Positions 8,339-18,920 of a stretch of DNA of 48,224 nucleotides are shown here, in pieces. Each line of letters begins with the position of its first letter. The stretch's first letter is position 1. Under the pieces are notes generated by a model that saw nothing but the letters and a program-made list of their open reading frames with translations, was not told the DNA's origin and made no database searches. The translations under genes were made by a program, and so were the position numbers. Source of the stretch: Candidatus Bathycorpusculum termitum (lineage in GTDB: Archaea; Thermoproteota; Bathyarchaeia; Bathyarchaeales; Bathycorpusculaceae); assembly GCA_031254875.1 (NCBI GenBank), contig JAIRTW010000031.1, forward strand, positions 1 to 48,224, read 5' to 3'.

Positions 8339-9736
8339 CTAGATGGCCTCAGCATCTGTTTTATGCAGGTACTTTTGGATGTATTCGGGTTTAATTGCGG
8401 TTAATTCTTCTTCAGGCAGATCAGAAAGTGCGTTCCAGGCTATGTCAAGTGTCTGTTCGATGGTGCGGTTCTCGTTTCTGCCCTGTTTGATAAGAGCTTT
8501 TTCGAAGCGCTCGCCAAACCTCAGGTACTCTTTGTCGTGAGTACCCAAACCCTCTTCGCCTATGATTGCGACCAATGATTTGACGTTGTTGTATTGGGCG
8601 TAGGCGCTGTAGAGCTGGCTGGCGATGTTTGCGTGGTCTTCGCGGGTGTTGTTTTTGCCGATGCCGTCTTTCATCAATCGGGAGAGACTTGTGATGATGT
8701 TGATGGGCGGATAGATGCCCTGTTTTTCAAGGTTGCGGCTGAGCACGATTTGTCCTTCGGTGATGTAGCCGGTTAAGTCTGGGATGGGGTGAGTGATGTC
8801 GTCGTTTGGCATTGTCAAGATGGGCATCTGGGTGATGCTGCCTTTTTTGCCCACGATTCTGCCGGCGCGTTCGTAGAGGCTGGCTAAGTCGCTGTACATG
8901 TATCCGGGGTAACCTTTGCGGCTAGGCACCTCTTCCATCGACGAGCTGATTTCTCTGAGTGCCTCGCAGTAGTTAGTAATATCGGTCATAATAACCAGCA
9001 CATGGGAATCTTTCTCGTATGCGAGGTATTCTGCCAATGTTAAGCCTGCGCGGGGGGTAATGATACGTTCAACCGGTGGGTCATCAGCTAGGTTGAGAAA
9101 CATGGCTACGTTTTTGATTGCACCGGTCTCCTCAAAGCTTTTTCTGAAAAAGTCGGCGTCGTCATGTTTGATTCCCATGGCGATAAAGACTATGTTGAAG
9201 GGTTCGGTGGCATTGCGGATTTGGGCTTGGCGGACGATTTGGGCGGCTAATTCGTTGTGGGATAGACCAGGGCCGGAAAACACGGGGAGTTTCTGTCCGC
9301 GTACAAGACTTGCTAAGCCGTCGATGGCGGATAGACCGGTTTGTATGAAGTCTTTTGGGTATTCGCGGGCGGTTGGGTTTATCGGGTAGCCGTTGACGTC
9401 TCGTTTTTCTTCTGTGAAGAAGCGGGGATGTCCATCGATGGGTTCGCCATAGCTGTTCATGATTCGCCCAAGCATTTCAGTAGAGACAGGCACTTCAAGA
9501 GAGTGTCCTAGGAAACGGGTGCGTGTTTCGGAGGGGGATAGGTTGGTGGTGCCTTCGAAAACCTGCACGGTGACGACGTTTTGGCTGACTTGTATGACTT
9601 TGCCCAGACGCTTTTCGCCTGTGGGAGTTTTAACGGAGACCAATTCGTCATAGCCGACGTTGCTGACGTTTTCAACCATTATGATGGGGCCGTTGATTGA
9701 AAGAACACCTCGATATTCTAAACTTGGACCCGACAT
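8339..9736 (-). CDS. atpB: A-type ATP synthase subunit B (non-catalytic)
   Basis: 465 aa. It forms the hexameric A3B3 head with subunit A and contributes to, but does not complete, the nucleotide sites. The P-loop position reads [17 protein letters not shown], lacking the Lys of a working Walker A, as expected for B. Other family blocks are [42 protein letters not shown] and [27 protein letters not shown]. The ATG at 9736 lies 5 nt after the atpA stop. The length is normal for archaeal AtpB. Confidence 0.97.
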   Translation of the reverse strand: MSGPSLEYRGVLSINGPIIMVENVSNVGYDELVSVKTPTGEKRLGKVIQVSQNVVTVQVFEGTTNLSPSETRTRFLGHSLEVPVSTEMLGRIMNSYGEPIDGHPRFFTEEKRDVNGYPINPTAREYPKDFIQTGLSAIDGLASLVRGQKLPVFSGPGLSHNELAAQIVRQAQIRNATEPFNIVFIAMGIKHDDADFFRKSFEETGAIKNVAMFLNLADDPPVERIITPRAGLTLAEYLAYEKDSHVLVIMTDITNYCEALREISSSMEEVPSRKGYPGYMYSDLASLYERAGRIVGKKGSITQMPILTMPNDDITHPIPDLTGYITEGQIVLSRNLEKQGIYPPINIITSLSRLMKDGIGKNNTREDHANIASQLYSAYAQYNNVKSLVAIIGEEGLGTHDKEYLRFGERFEKALIKQGRNENRTIEQTLDIAWNALSDLPEEELTAIKPEYIQKYLHKTDAEAI

Positions 9737-9741
9737 GCAGT

Positions 9742-11517
9742 CTACCTCAGCGTTGCCTCTAGATTTTCCATATTTTGATGCATTTTCTTTTCAACCTCGT
9801 CTAATCGCTCCAGCTGATCGTTGGGTATGCTGTTTTTCATGCGCATAAGGTCCTCTATAACTGGCAGTTCGGTGATTTTAAAAATCGGGGCACCTTTGAT
9901 GATGACGTTTCCTGCCAGATGATGGAAGTCAACGATGATTTTGAGCATCTTGTACTGCTTTTTTGGGTTGCAGTAGGTGTCAATGGGGTCAAGGGCATTT
10001 TGCTGGAGAAAGGCAATGCGGATAACACGGGCAGTTTCAATGATGAGGCGCTGTTTATCTGGCAGGGCTTCTGGACCCACCAGTTTCACGATGTTTTTAA
10101 GTTCGTCTTCTGCTTGGAGGATGTGCATGGCTTCATTGCGGTAATCTGCCCATTTGTCATCCACGTTTTTATGCCACCAGTCTGTGAGGTCGGTAATGTA
10201 GCCGCTGTAGCTTGCCATCCAGTTGATGGCGGGATAGTGGCGGGAGCCGGCGAGTTCTGCATCCAGTGCCCAAAACACGCGGGTGAAGCGCTTAGTGTGC
10301 TGTGTGACGGGTTCTGAGAAGTCCCCGCCGGGTGGTGAAACTGCTCCTATGGCACAGATGGATCCAGTTCGGCCGTCGGTACCCAAGGTTTCAACGACAC
10401 CGGTGCGTTCGTAGAATTCGGCGAGACGTGAAGGAAGATAGCTGGGAAAGCCTTCTTCAGCTGGCATCTCTTCAAGCCGCCCTGAAACTTCACGCAAGGC
10501 CTCAGCCCATCTGCTGGTAGAGTCCGCCATCAACGCAACGGCGTAGCCCATGTCACGGTAGTATTCGGCGAGTGTGATACCTGTGTATATGCTGGCTTCA
10601 CGGGCGGACACGGGCATGTTACTTGTGTTAGCCACCAATATCGTACGTTCCATAAGCGGTTGTCCTGTGGTGGGATCAAGCAGTTGCGGGAAAGTGTCAA
10701 GTACCTCAACCATTTCGTTACCGCGTTCTCCGCAACCCACATAGATAACAACATTGGCATCAGACCATTTGGCGAGTTGTTGCTGAGTGATGGTTTTTCC
10801 TGCGCCAAACGGACCGGGGATAGCTGCACTTCCACCTTTAGCGATTGGAAAGAAGGTGTCGATGACACGCTGTCCTGTGATGAGGGGTATGGATGCAAAG
10901 AGTCGCCTGGTGTGGGGACGGGGAATGCGGACAGGCCACCGTTGGAGCATTTGTATGTCTGTTTTTTTGCCGTCTGCAACTTCGATAACTGCGATTGTTT
11001 CAACTATGGTGTAGTCGCCCTCGGAGGCGATTTCAACTAGTTTGCCTTTGACGCCCACGGGTACCATGATGCGGTGTTCGACGAGGTTGGTTTCTTTGAC
11101 TGTCCCCAAAATGTCACCGCTGACAAGTTTAGCATCGGTTTTAACTTTTGGGTGGAAGGACCATTTCTTTTCTTGGGAGAGGGCTGTTATGCCATGTACC
11201 TGTTTGATAAAGGGTCCGGTCAGTACTCTGAGGGATTCAAGTTGCCTTTGGATGCCATCGAAAACGCCGCCTATTAGTCCGGGGCCCAGTTCTACTGAGA
11301 GCAGGCTTCCTGTGCCTATAACGGGTTCGTTGAGTTTAAGGCCGCTGGTGTTCTGATAAATTTGGATAGTGGCGTGGTCGCCTTCGAGGCGGATGATTTC
11401 GCCGATTAGGCCGTTGTGACCCACCTCAACCATCTCGTGCATAACGGCGTTGGACATGCCTTTGGCTTCGGCGACGGGTCCCGCAATCCGTATAACGGTC
11501 CCTTCTGCGGTGGCCAT
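9742..11517 (-). CDS. atpA: A-type ATP synthase subunit A (catalytic)
   Basis: 591 aa; the catalytic ATP-binding subunit of the soluble head. The Walker A is GPFGAGKT at residues 235-242, followed by [23 protein letters not shown] with the catalytic Glu in GERGNE. The bulge domain characteristic of A subunits lies before it, and [33 protein letters not shown] follows. No intein interrupts the P-loop, a site where other archaea sometimes carry one. The ATG at 11517 starts 3 nt after the atpE stop. Confidence 0.97.
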   Translation of the reverse strand: MATAEGTVIRIAGPVAEAKGMSNAVMHEMVEVGHNGLIGEIIRLEGDHATIQIYQNTSGLKLNEPVIGTGSLLSVELGPGLIGGVFDGIQRQLESLRVLTGPFIKQVHGITALSQEKKWSFHPKVKTDAKLVSGDILGTVKETNLVEHRIMVPVGVKGKLVEIASEGDYTIVETIAVIEVADGKKTDIQMLQRWPVRIPRPHTRRLFASIPLITGQRVIDTFFPIAKGGSAAIPGPFGAGKTITQQQLAKWSDANVVIYVGCGERGNEMVEVLDTFPQLLDPTTGQPLMERTILVANTSNMPVSAREASIYTGITLAEYYRDMGYAVALMADSTSRWAEALREVSGRLEEMPAEEGFPSYLPSRLAEFYERTGVVETLGTDGRTGSICAIGAVSPPGGDFSEPVTQHTKRFTRVFWALDAELAGSRHYPAINWMASYSGYITDLTDWWHKNVDDKWADYRNEAMHILQAEDELKNIVKLVGPEALPDKQRLIIETARVIRIAFLQQNALDPIDTYCNPKKQYKMLKIIVDFHHLAGNVIIKGAPIFKITELPVIEDLMRMKNSIPNDQLERLDEVEKKMHQNMENLEATLR

Positions 11518-11520
11518 CGG

Positions 11521-12138
11521 CTATACGGCTCCAAAGAGTTGGATAGCAATTTGGCTACGCAGAATCGGTTTGAGTTCTTGGAGGCGGCTGTCGATGGTGG
11601 CGTCATAGATTATTTTGTTGCCCTCGGTTTGGATTCTGCAACCACCGATGATGTCGAGGGTTTCTTGGGCAAGGTGGAGTTCGGTGTGGAGTTTTTTAGA
11701 GATGGAAGATAGCAGGTCTTTTGTTAACCAGCTTTTATCTTTAGCAGTAACGTAAACAAGGAGGCTGCTCTGAGCTAACTTTTCTGCCACTGCCTCAATT
11801 AGCCCTAAGAGGTAGTTGTGGTATTCTTTGGTTTTAGTGAAATTCTCGAGCTTCTCAACGACGTGATCAAACGTTTCATCAACCAAAGCTTCTTTGGTTT
11901 GAAGCAGGCGGTTGCGCATCTCCATTTCGGCGATAGAGGCGCTTTTGCGTTTTTCAGCTTCCGCCTGTTTTTTAGCGTCAGCAATTATTGTGTTGTAGGT
12001 TTCTTTGGCTTTCTCGTTGGCGATTCTAAGGGTTTCTTTGGCTTGGTTTTGGGCATCTAAGAGGGCAATTTCTGCCTCTTTTTGTATGTCGCCAATAACT
12101 TCGCTGGCGATTGCTGAAATTCCAGTTTTTATACCCAT
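11521..12138 (-). CDS. atpE: A-type ATP synthase subunit E (peripheral stalk)
   Basis: 205 aa. The N-terminal half is a long Ala/Lys/Glu-rich helix (EAEIALLDAQNQAKETLRIANEKAKETYN and onward), and the C-terminal half is the globular head-binding domain with LDIIGGCRIQTEGNKIIYDATIDSRL. With subunit H it forms the stator that stops the head from rotating. It begins 9 nt after atpF and ends 3 nt before atpA. Length and layout match the family. Confidence 0.93.
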   Translation of the reverse strand: MGIKTGISAIASEVIGDIQKEAEIALLDAQNQAKETLRIANEKAKETYNTIIADAKKQAEAEKRKSASIAEMEMRNRLLQTKEALVDETFDHVVEKLENFTKTKEYHNYLLGLIEAVAEKLAQSSLLVYVTAKDKSWLTKDLLSSISKKLHTELHLAQETLDIIGGCRIQTEGNKIIYDATIDSRLQELKPILRSQIAIQLFGAV

Positions 12139-12147
12139 AAGTAATCC

Positions 12148-12456
12148 TCACATTTTTGTGCCCAAGATTTTGCTGATGGTATCAGAGAGTTTAATGCCGT
12201 TTGCTGGGCTTTTGCTACCGGGCAGTTCAACAATTATTGGGGTTAGGCGCTCTTGTCTGATTTTGTCAATTTGTGCGCGGATAGATGATTCAGTGGTAAA
12301 ATCTTCGCTGATGATAATTATGGCTATGTCGCTACGTGAAAGTATTTGGTTTAGGGCTTGCTTTGCTTCGTTAACGGTGTTGGCTTCTGTGCCTTCGACT
12401 CCTACGAGCCTAAAGCCGGTGAGCATATCGGCATCACCTATTACATAACCAATCAT
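12148..12456 (-). CDS. atpF: A-type ATP synthase subunit F
   Basis: The 102-aa central-stalk subunit binds D in the rotor shaft. It shows the Rossmann-like pattern of the family: MIGYVIGDADMLTGFRLVGVEG, then SDIAIIIISEDFTTES and TPIIVELPGSKS. It is the first gene of the large minus-strand ATPase unit. The 70-bp A+T-rich gap before it is shared with the divergent atpI gene. Confidence 0.94.
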   Translation of the reverse strand: MIGYVIGDADMLTGFRLVGVEGTEANTVNEAKQALNQILSRSDIAIIIISEDFTTESSIRAQIDKIRQERLTPIIVELPGSKSPANGIKLSDTISKILGTKM

Positions 12457-12526
12457 ACAATCACTATTATGATATTGTTAATAAGTTTTAAATGTTTATT
12501 AGCAAATTCTAACATAATTATCAAAA
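12457..12526. promoter_or_regulatory. Divergent promoter region atpF / atpI
   Basis: A 70-bp A+T-rich gap between divergent starts. A plus-strand TATA-like TTTTAAATG (about 12485-12493) lies 38 nt before the atpI ATG, and overlapping A+T-rich sequence (TTTAAAACTTATT on minus) could serve atpF. The two core promoters probably overlap, so the units may compete or be coregulated. The individual boxes are uncertain. Confidence 0.45.
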
Positions 12527-14572
12527 ATGTTGCGACCCCAACGGATGACTACGGCATCCATTATTTGTATAAAAAAAGATGTTGAAGTAGTACTCGAAGC
12601 GCTAAATGCCTTCGGCGAATTCCACATTGAACCAACCGCCACTGAGAACACAGATATAGGTGAATATGACCAAAACATCCAACGGGTTGAACAGCGCCTA
12701 GTAGACATCAACGAACTAAACGATCAACTTGTGAAGGAAAAAACAAGTCCGTTGAGTATTTTTAGACTAAAACAACCTAAGGCAGTCCAGGTTACCGTGG
12801 ATAACTGGCATAGTCTGCTAGAGGAAACAGACCAAAGCGTTTTGATGTTTAAAGAGGAAATGGGAGATCTTGACACATCCATAGCGGATCTGCAGAAGAA
12901 AAGAAAGGAACTGTCGCACCTCAGAGATATGCTTTCTTGCATGCATGACTTAAACGTAGACACCACGAGTAGTGGACAGTTCAAACGTATTCATATAGAA
13001 ATTGCAAGTTTACCCATCAAAACCTATGAAACATTTGAAGCGGCCACAGCAGAGCTGCCCCTTGAGGTGCACCGGTGCCGCCTAAACCAAGAAGACTACT
13101 GGGTATGCCTTGCCATGCCCTCAAAGCATAAAGAAGAAGTACAAAAATTTCTGCACACCTACCACGCCGAAATTTTTAGCATACCCCCTGACTTGCCACA
13201 AGACACTCAAAGCGCCCTCAGAGAAGTAAAAAGCCGCCTAAAAGAAAACACAGAAAAAGAAAAAGGGCTAAGTATCACCCTGCACCGGTTGGGTGAAGAA
13301 AACCGGCACAACCTCGACTCATGGAGAGAAACCGCACAAAACGTTTTAACCCTGCTATACGCTGAGAAGCAGATTCTCCAATCGGGCAGGTTAGCAACCA
13401 TCAATGGGTATGTTCCCCAAAACAGATTCCGTGAACTCGAAAGCGCAGTCCACAACAGGTTAAACGAAAAAGTCATAGTTCTACCCGATGAACAACTAAA
13501 AACCCAAACTACAGAGCTACCTTCTAAAATCATGCATAGCCGCTGGATAAAACCCTTTGAAGAAATCACGCGGCTCTACGGTGTTCCCAAATACGACGAA
13601 ATAGACCCCACACCATTTATCGCCATAACTTTCCCCATACTCTTTGGGTTAATGTTTGGCGATGTTGGACACGGCTTAGTTCTCTTAGTCGGTGGGGCGG
13701 TTGTGGGTAGCCTCATCAAGGGTAATCAAGGCATCAAAAATGTTTGCTGGGTTATGGCTACCTGTGGGGTTGCGGCTATTGTTGCGGGAATACTTTTCGG
13801 TGAGTTCTTTGGCCAGCCGCTTTTTAAGCCGCTGTGGTTTAGCCCCTTTCGTGACGGTGGTGTGTTTCAATTCCTCATATTTAGCCTAGTTGTGGGCATT
13901 GTGCAGATTGTGAGCGGTATAGTCATCGAGATGGCTAATTATGCCGTTAAACACAATTGGGCAGATGCGCTCCTAACGTCTGGGCCCAAGATTGCATTCT
14001 ATTTGGGCGGTGTCTATTTGATTGCCGTCTACCAGTTAGACTTTGCAACGTGGCTCAGCGGACCCATACTAATACCGCTCATTCCTTTCATTGTTATGGT
14101 TGTGGGCAAACCCTTGTTTTTGAGGACAACAAAGCTCAAAGAACATCAATTAGGCACCCACCACGCTCAGCATGCAGGTGAACATCCAGAACAGGACACT
14201 TTGGCAGGACGGTTTTTTGAGGGAGGGGACTTTCTCACGCGTCTACTCAGCAACACTATCTCCTATAGCCGTATTTTGGCGCTACTCATGGCGCATTGGG
14301 CGTTGCTACTGGTTGTTTACACGGTTGCGGGTTTAATTGCGCCAAGTGGAGCTGGCCCATTGGCGCTAGTTCTAGCTGGTGTAGTCATCGTGTTTGGCAA
14401 CGTATTTGTGCTTGCATTGGAGGGTTTAATTGTGTTCATTCATACTTTGAGGTTACACTTCTATGAGTGGTTTAGCAAGTTCTATGCAGGCACCGGAACA
14501 GAATTTAAACCCTACAAACAGAACTTTGTCTACACCAAACTGACATTCAAAGATAGAGAAGGGTTATCTTAA
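12527..14572 (+). CDS. atpI: A-type ATP synthase subunit I (a subunit, ion channel)
   Basis: 681 aa. The first half is a soluble, coiled-coil-rich arm that holds the peripheral stalks. The second half has about eight membrane helices starting near residue 360 (FIAITFPILFGLMFGDVGHGLVLLV). The essential Arg facing the c-ring is Arg582 in SNTISYSRILALLMAHWALLL. The gene lies alone on the plus strand between two minus-strand ATPase units, and its end overlaps the atpC end by 9 nt (tail to tail). That arrangement is unusual: in most archaea atpI sits with H, K and C in one operon. Confidence 0.95.
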   Translation: MLRPQRMTTASIICIKKDVEVVLEALNAFGEFHIEPTATENTDIGEYDQNIQRVEQRLVDINELNDQLVKEKTSPLSIFRLKQPKAVQVTVDNWHSLLEETDQSVLMFKEEMGDLDTSIADLQKKRKELSHLRDMLSCMHDLNVDTTSSGQFKRIHIEIASLPIKTYETFEAATAELPLEVHRCRLNQEDYWVCLAMPSKHKEEVQKFLHTYHAEIFSIPPDLPQDTQSALREVKSRLKENTEKEKGLSITLHRLGEENRHNLDSWRETAQNVLTLLYAEKQILQSGRLATINGYVPQNRFRELESAVHNRLNEKVIVLPDEQLKTQTTELPSKIMHSRWIKPFEEITRLYGVPKYDEIDPTPFIAITFPILFGLMFGDVGHGLVLLVGGAVVGSLIKGNQGIKNVCWVMATCGVAAIVAGILFGEFFGQPLFKPLWFSPFRDGGVFQFLIFSLVVGIVQIVSGIVIEMANYAVKHNWADALLTSGPKIAFYLGGVYLIAVYQLDFATWLSGPILIPLIPFIVMVVGKPLFLRTTKLKEHQLGTHHAQHAGEHPEQDTLAGRFFEGGDFLTRLLSNTISYSRILALLMAHWALLLVVYTVAGLIAPSGAGPLALVLAGVVIVFGNVFVLALEGLIVFIHTLRLHFYEWFSKFYAGTGTEFKPYKQNFVYTKLTFKDREGLS

Positions 14573-15616
14573 AAAAAGCTGGCTTTGAATCGTCTCAGGT
14601 GGTATAGATGCTTCGATGCCTAATGCTAATGTGCGCAGGTTGGAGGCTTCGGTTTCTTTTAGGGTCATGTAGGCAAGCGGCAATCCGATGGTGAAGAAAA
14701 AGCGGCGGCTACTTTGGGCATACTCAATCACCGCTCTTCGGAAGCATCGTTCAGCTTTAGATAGGGTTTCTTCGGGAGTTTCTTTTTTGGGGAAATAGTT
14801 GGCGTAGTAACCGCTGAGAACGATCTGGTGGGCGGAGTCAAAGTTTAATGCTGAAAGCAGGGCTTCAACTTCTTTATTGTTTAGGTTGAAGTAGTTGTGA
14901 GGTATTGCAAGGCGAAGCCAGTTAGAGTCATAGTTGAGGTTTTTGCCGCGGAGAATTGAAAGTAGAATATAACCATCATTTTCGAGGCTTGCATAGAGGC
15001 GGGCGGGCGGTTTCTCTTTTTTAGGCAATGCCTCGTAGACGCGGTAGAGGTGTTCATAGAAGAAAACATCGAGAAATACGGTGAGACAGGCAGTTGAGTT
15101 GGTTTTGTTATATCTCTCCAGACCCATGCTAAGAGGAGATACATAGGGTGTTTTTTTGAATGCCGCAATCAACTGGCTGATGGTTGAGGCATTGGCGGCG
15201 GCCTCAAAAATCTCGCGTTTCTCAATGTAGCAGGAAACAAAGGGATAAGTTTTATACATTTTTTGCTCTGCTGAGTAACCGGCGAGGGTTCCTTTGATGA
15301 ATATCTTTATATTTTCTATTTCAAAGCGCAAAAGATAAAGTTTGAGATATTCAGAGGAGGGTTTGGGGGAATACTGGATTATTTTCTGGTAGGTTTTTAT
15401 GAGGTTTTCGTTGAAGGCATGTTCTAGCTTGCGCCCTGAGAGGGGCGACTGAATTCTGCCTATGTTAACCTGATAGACGGTATCTTGTAGTTGAGTTGCA
15501 AAGTCATTGAGATTTTTGCTGTCAGAGAGGGCTTTAAGTTTAGCTTCGCTTAATAGTGTGCTCCTTTGGGCGCCGATTTTTGCTAGAACAGAGGCATAAC
15601 GAGTTGTCTGTGTCAA
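14564..15616 (-). CDS. atpC: A-type ATP synthase subunit C (V-type d-like)
   Basis: 350 aa. This socket subunit connects the c-ring to the central shaft. It is an all-helical protein with the family's repeated pattern (YASVLAKIGAQRSTLLSEAKLKAL, then IENIKIFIKGTLAGYS and LNYDSNWLRLAIPHNYFNLN). The start is TTG at 15616, overlapping the atpH stop as TTGA, so translation is probably coupled. Its 3' end overlaps that of the convergent atpI. Confidence 0.93.
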   Translation of the reverse strand: MTQTTRYASVLAKIGAQRSTLLSEAKLKALSDSKNLNDFATQLQDTVYQVNIGRIQSPLSGRKLEHAFNENLIKTYQKIIQYSPKPSSEYLKLYLLRFEIENIKIFIKGTLAGYSAEQKMYKTYPFVSCYIEKREIFEAAANASTISQLIAAFKKTPYVSPLSMGLERYNKTNSTACLTVFLDVFFYEHLYRVYEALPKKEKPPARLYASLENDGYILLSILRGKNLNYDSNWLRLAIPHNYFNLNNKEVEALLSALNFDSAHQIVLSGYYANYFPKKETPEETLSKAERCFRRAVIEYAQSSRRFFFTIGLPLAYMTLKETEASNLRTLALGIEASIPPETIQSQLFLR

Positions 15617-15933
15617 GGAGGGTTTTCCTCAAGAATCGCCTTCACGACTGCCAGAACCACTTTGTCCATGTGTTCCTTGGCGTGGGTTTTGAGTTTGCTG
15701 ACGACTTTCTTGTTATTTTTTAAAAGTTCTTCACGGTTCTGGTTTGCTTCCTCGACGGCTTGGGCGAAGAGCTTCTGGGATTCTTCCTGCCCATACAGTT
15801 TGCTGTGGGCAATTAGCGTGTCGGATTCTTGATGCGCAAAAGCGATTATTTGTTTGGCGTGGTTTTGGGCGTCAGCTTGAATTTGTTCAGCTTGAGCTTC
15901 GATTTTTTTTAGCTCATCCCATACTTTTTGCAT
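15613..15933 (-). CDS. atpH: A-type ATP synthase subunit H (peripheral stalk coiled coil)
   Basis: 106 aa from ATG at 15933 (MQKVWDELKKIEAQAEQ); a TTG at 15948 would add five residues. Almost the whole protein is one Ala/Lys/Glu/Gln-rich helix, the form of AhaH/AtpH, which pairs with subunit E in the stator. It is the first gene of the short atpH-atpC unit. The 300-bp stretch upstream (15934-16233) holds only weak TATA-like sequence (AAATATTTTTAG on minus, about 15970). Confidence 0.82.
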   Translation of the reverse strand: MQKVWDELKKIEAQAEQIQADAQNHAKQIIAFAHQESDTLIAHSKLYGQEESQKLFAQAVEEANQNREELLKNNKKVVSKLKTHAKEHMDKVVLAVVKAILEENPP

Positions 15934-16233
15934 ATTATCCACAACCAATATAGAAATAAGATGAATCTAAAAATATTTGCGGTCTCAAATTTACTGTCAT
16001 CAAGCATTTAATCGGCATCAATTTTTAGATTTTTTTGTTCTTATTACGCCGATTAAACAACTCAGAAGTAACATACAACAACCACCAGAACATACCAAAC
16101 AAGCCAAAAAACTATGAAACCATCAAACATAAAAACGCAAAAAGAAGACCTGTGAGATATACAAGCGTTAATACGCGATATTGACGATAGTTTTTTGTTA
16201 GAAAGCCATCGGAAAACATCACTTGTATAGAAC

Positions 16234-17094
16234 TCAAACCAAAAGTCCGGCCAACCGCTCTAGATTATCAAACATAACACAGTGGCCCTTCCTTGGAAAA
16301 ACCTCCAAACCAACACACCCAAATTTGTGCGCTATCCCATATGCGTTGTCCACTAGACAGGTTTTGTCTTCCCCGCCATGCCAAACCCATAACTTACCAC
16401 CAACCGCCTCAAAGGGGAGATTCCAGGGTTTTAGAAAAAGCCTATGTTCCTCAAGCACCGCCCGAACGCCGTCTTTTTGGCGGAAAGCTTCAGCCATCGA
16501 CTGATACAGCAACCTCATCCATGCGGGGTCAGAAAAAAACGTTAAGTCATGACTTGAACAGGCGTGAAGCATCTGTCGGCCTTGACTGGAACGCAAAAAA
16601 GCGGCTGTACCGCCTGCTCGGAGCATCTGCCGCCGCATATTCCTCATAGCCAATACACCCAGAAACGGAAGTTTCATCACATACTTAGCAAGCGGCAGGT
16701 TGTGCGCGGTTGAAGCATCAAAAGGCAAATCAGGCGCACCCACAACTACACCACGGTTTATTCGCTGAGGAAAACAGGCCATGTAAGCGAGCGCAAAAGC
16801 ACCCCCGCCTGACCAGCCCAAAACGCTGAATTGAGGGATACCTAGGTGATCAGCTAGAAAATTGAGGTCACTGTTGAAGTCTTGCATGTTTTTTCGGGGT
16901 TTATAGGTGGATAACCCATATCCAGGGCGGTCTGCGGCTATGAGTTTTAGGTTTTGGGCAACGAGACGTTTTAGAAGAAGCACTTCTAGGCGGCTACTGG
17001 CACTGCCGTGGAAATACATAACGGGAGCACCTTTGCCGACTACAAAATATCCAAGTTGCCGTCCGTCAGGTAAAGTAACTGCTTGACTGCTCAA
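16234..17094 (-). CDS. Alpha/beta hydrolase
   Basis: 286 aa with the alpha/beta hydrolase fold: oxyanion region YFHGSASSRLE, IAADRPGYGLS, nucleophile elbow GWSGGGAFAL, acid in VWHGGEDKTC and catalytic His in KGHCVMF close to the C-terminus. It is cytoplasmic, with no signal peptide. The substrate is unknown; this subfamily includes esterases and proline-iminopeptidase-like enzymes. The start is TTG at 17094, supported by GGGAGG 8 nt upstream and by a TATA box at 17132-17141. It is a single-gene unit upstream of atpH, separated by about 300 bp. Confidence 0.9.
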   Translation of the reverse strand: MSSQAVTLPDGRQLGYFVVGKGAPVMYFHGSASSRLEVLLLKRLVAQNLKLIAADRPGYGLSTYKPRKNMQDFNSDLNFLADHLGIPQFSVLGWSGGGAFALAYMACFPQRINRGVVVGAPDLPFDASTAHNLPLAKYVMKLPFLGVLAMRNMRRQMLRAGGTAAFLRSSQGRQMLHACSSHDLTFFSDPAWMRLLYQSMAEAFRQKDGVRAVLEEHRLFLKPWNLPFEAVGGKLWVWHGGEDKTCLVDNAYGIAHKFGCVGLEVFPRKGHCVMFDNLERLAGLLV

Positions 17095-17131
17095 CTAACC
17101 GCCTCCCATAAACCCTGCCGCTGTTGGTCTA

Positions 17132-17141
17132 ATCATATAAA
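17132..17141 (-). promoter_or_regulatory. TATA box of the alpha/beta hydrolase gene
   Basis: TTTATATGAT on the minus strand, centred 43 nt before the TTG start. It predicts a short leader that includes the GGGAGG ribosome binding site. The rest of the 17095-17444 gap holds a possible promoter for the next, divergent gene and two doubtful mini-frames (17143-17232 and 17348-17473, plus strand). Confidence 0.55.
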
Positions 17142-17444
17142 CATGACTTGGAAAACTTTTGAATCTACCGCAGAAGCTAGAAGAGTAGCGCGTTATGTCC
17201 TAACGGCAGATATGGTGAACGAATCTAGATAAATGCATACTCGGAGATGATAACCAGTCTTATTGTTTGTCAGCTTGAAATGCAACTATCAAGTGTATGG
17301 ATAAGCCCCCGGGTAACACAAATTTTAGTTTAATACAGGTGGATTGGATGACACCAGGCAATCAACTCATAAACAGCAGGTTAAAGCAAAAATTATTATT
17401 CATCTATCCACAATCAGAATTTAATCAATTCTCAAGGCCTCCAA

Positions 17445-18716
17445 ATGACAACAGAAAAACTCCAAACGACTAAAAAAATCAACAACAACTTTGTCTATCC
17501 CCAATACAGACAAAACTGTATATCAAACATACCCCAACTGGTTCTGCATCTGCTGGACGTTCAGCCTACAGGACCCAATCCGCTCAAAAATCAAATATCA
17601 ACCAGTGACAGACATAGTAAAAACGTGCTTTTGATAATCGACGGTTTTGGATTTAGTCAGCTCAAAAAACACCAGCAACAAAATCGCTTCCTTTCGACCC
17701 TTGCCGCCAAAGGCGTCGTATCATCCATCACAAGCGTGTATCCCTCACAGACAACCAATGCGCTCATGACACTAAACACGGGTTTAACACCTCAGGAGCA
17801 TGGAGTCTTTGAGTACTTCATTTATCTAAAGGAAACCGGGGTAGTTAATGCGTTGCGGTTTGAACGCATTGGCACAAAACGAAAAAACCTCTCTGAAGAG
17901 GGATTCAGTCCAAATTTGATGTTTAAGGGAAAAAACATCCACCAGAGGCTTAGAGCGGAGGGGATTCAGACGTTTACGCATATCCAAGCAACAAATGCTT
18001 CGTGTGCATGTTCGAAACTAATTTTTGAGGACAGCACCTTAGTGCCGGCACAGAAGACGTCTGATTTGATTGTTAACCTCAGAAAAAATCTGGAGCGGTC
18101 TGATGGCGGCTATTTTTTTGTGCATCTAAACAGTCTTGATGCTATATCTCATGAATATGGACCAAAAAGCGATCAATTCACTGCAGAGCTCTCAGCCATA
18201 ACCTATCTGCTCCAAAAAGAACTAGTCGACAAAATTGATGCTAAAACCGCCAAAGAAACCCTGATGCTGATAACTGCAGACCATGGCGCCATAGACACCA
18301 ATCCTGATGACACAAAATATCTCAGCCGAACCCAAAAACCGCTAACTTACCGGGAGTGCGGAAAAAACCACAAACGCATCACGCCCACAGGAAGCCCAAG
18401 AGATATCTTTTTGCATATAAAAGAAGAAAAACTTGAAGAAACCAAAAAGACTCTGACGCAACAAATCGGCTCTAAAGCCCAAGTGCTTGAAACCAGCGAA
18501 GCAGCCAAAGCCGGTTTGTTTGGGATTGGAGAAGCTCCCCGCGAATTTTTTGAGCGAACGGGAAACCTGTTGATTCTGCCCTATGGCAAAGAAACGGTTT
18601 GGTTTAGCAATCCTGAGGGAAAAAAGATCACTTTTTGGGGGCACCATGGCGGCTTAAACAGTGAAGAGATGCTTGTGCCGTTTGCCGCTGTAAACTTGGA
18701 AGCCCTAAAGAAATAA
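17445..18716 (+). CDS. Type I phosphodiesterase / nucleotide pyrophosphatase
   Basis: 423 aa of the alkaline phosphatase superfamily. Metal and catalytic motifs appear in order: LLIIDGFGFSQL (first Asp), SVYPSQTTNALMTLNTG (nucleophile Thr), LNSLDAISHEYGP (Asp and His), LITADHGAID (Asp-His) and TFWGHHGGLNSEEMLVP (last His). Two zinc-type metals would hydrolyse phosphodiester bonds. No signal peptide or membrane helix is seen, so it is probably cytoplasmic. The natural substrate is unknown. It stands alone, converging on the modABC end. The start ATG at 17445 has no strong ribosome binding site. Confidence 0.9.
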   Translation: MTTEKLQTTKKINNNFVYPQYRQNCISNIPQLVLHLLDVQPTGPNPLKNQISTSDRHSKNVLLIIDGFGFSQLKKHQQQNRFLSTLAAKGVVSSITSVYPSQTTNALMTLNTGLTPQEHGVFEYFIYLKETGVVNALRFERIGTKRKNLSEEGFSPNLMFKGKNIHQRLRAEGIQTFTHIQATNASCACSKLIFEDSTLVPAQKTSDLIVNLRKNLERSDGGYFFVHLNSLDAISHEYGPKSDQFTAELSAITYLLQKELVDKIDAKTAKETLMLITADHGAIDTNPDDTKYLSRTQKPLTYRECGKNHKRITPTGSPRDIFLHIKEEKLEETKKTLTQQIGSKAQVLETSEAAKAGLFGIGEAPREFFERTGNLLILPYGKETVWFSNPEGKKITFWGHHGGLNSEEMLVPFAAVNLEALKK

Positions 18717-18920
18717 ATGCACATATAACGGGTCAAGTTCGGCGGCTTGTGTCCTGCGTTTGCTGTGTTAATTACGATTTTTGAGAGTATTGCGCTTAAT
18801 TAAGCGGCTGTATCGTCACCGCCACCCTGCACCAAAGTTTTCTTTAAAAAACAGGCCCATCGTTGCCTTAATGGCAAATTCATCTACGAAACTTGCTTCT
18901 TTCCATAGGAAGACACCCCT

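Noticed and set aside
17143-17232. 29-codon frame MTWKTFEST... between hydrolase and phosphodiesterase
   Set aside because: Too short to judge; the TATA-like sequence before it serves the minus-strand hydrolase.
17348-17473. 41-codon frame with GGTGG upstream, overlapping the phosphodiesterase start
   Set aside because: It could be an upstream regulatory frame, but the peptide is low-complexity and overlaps the next gene out of frame; only conservation could support it.
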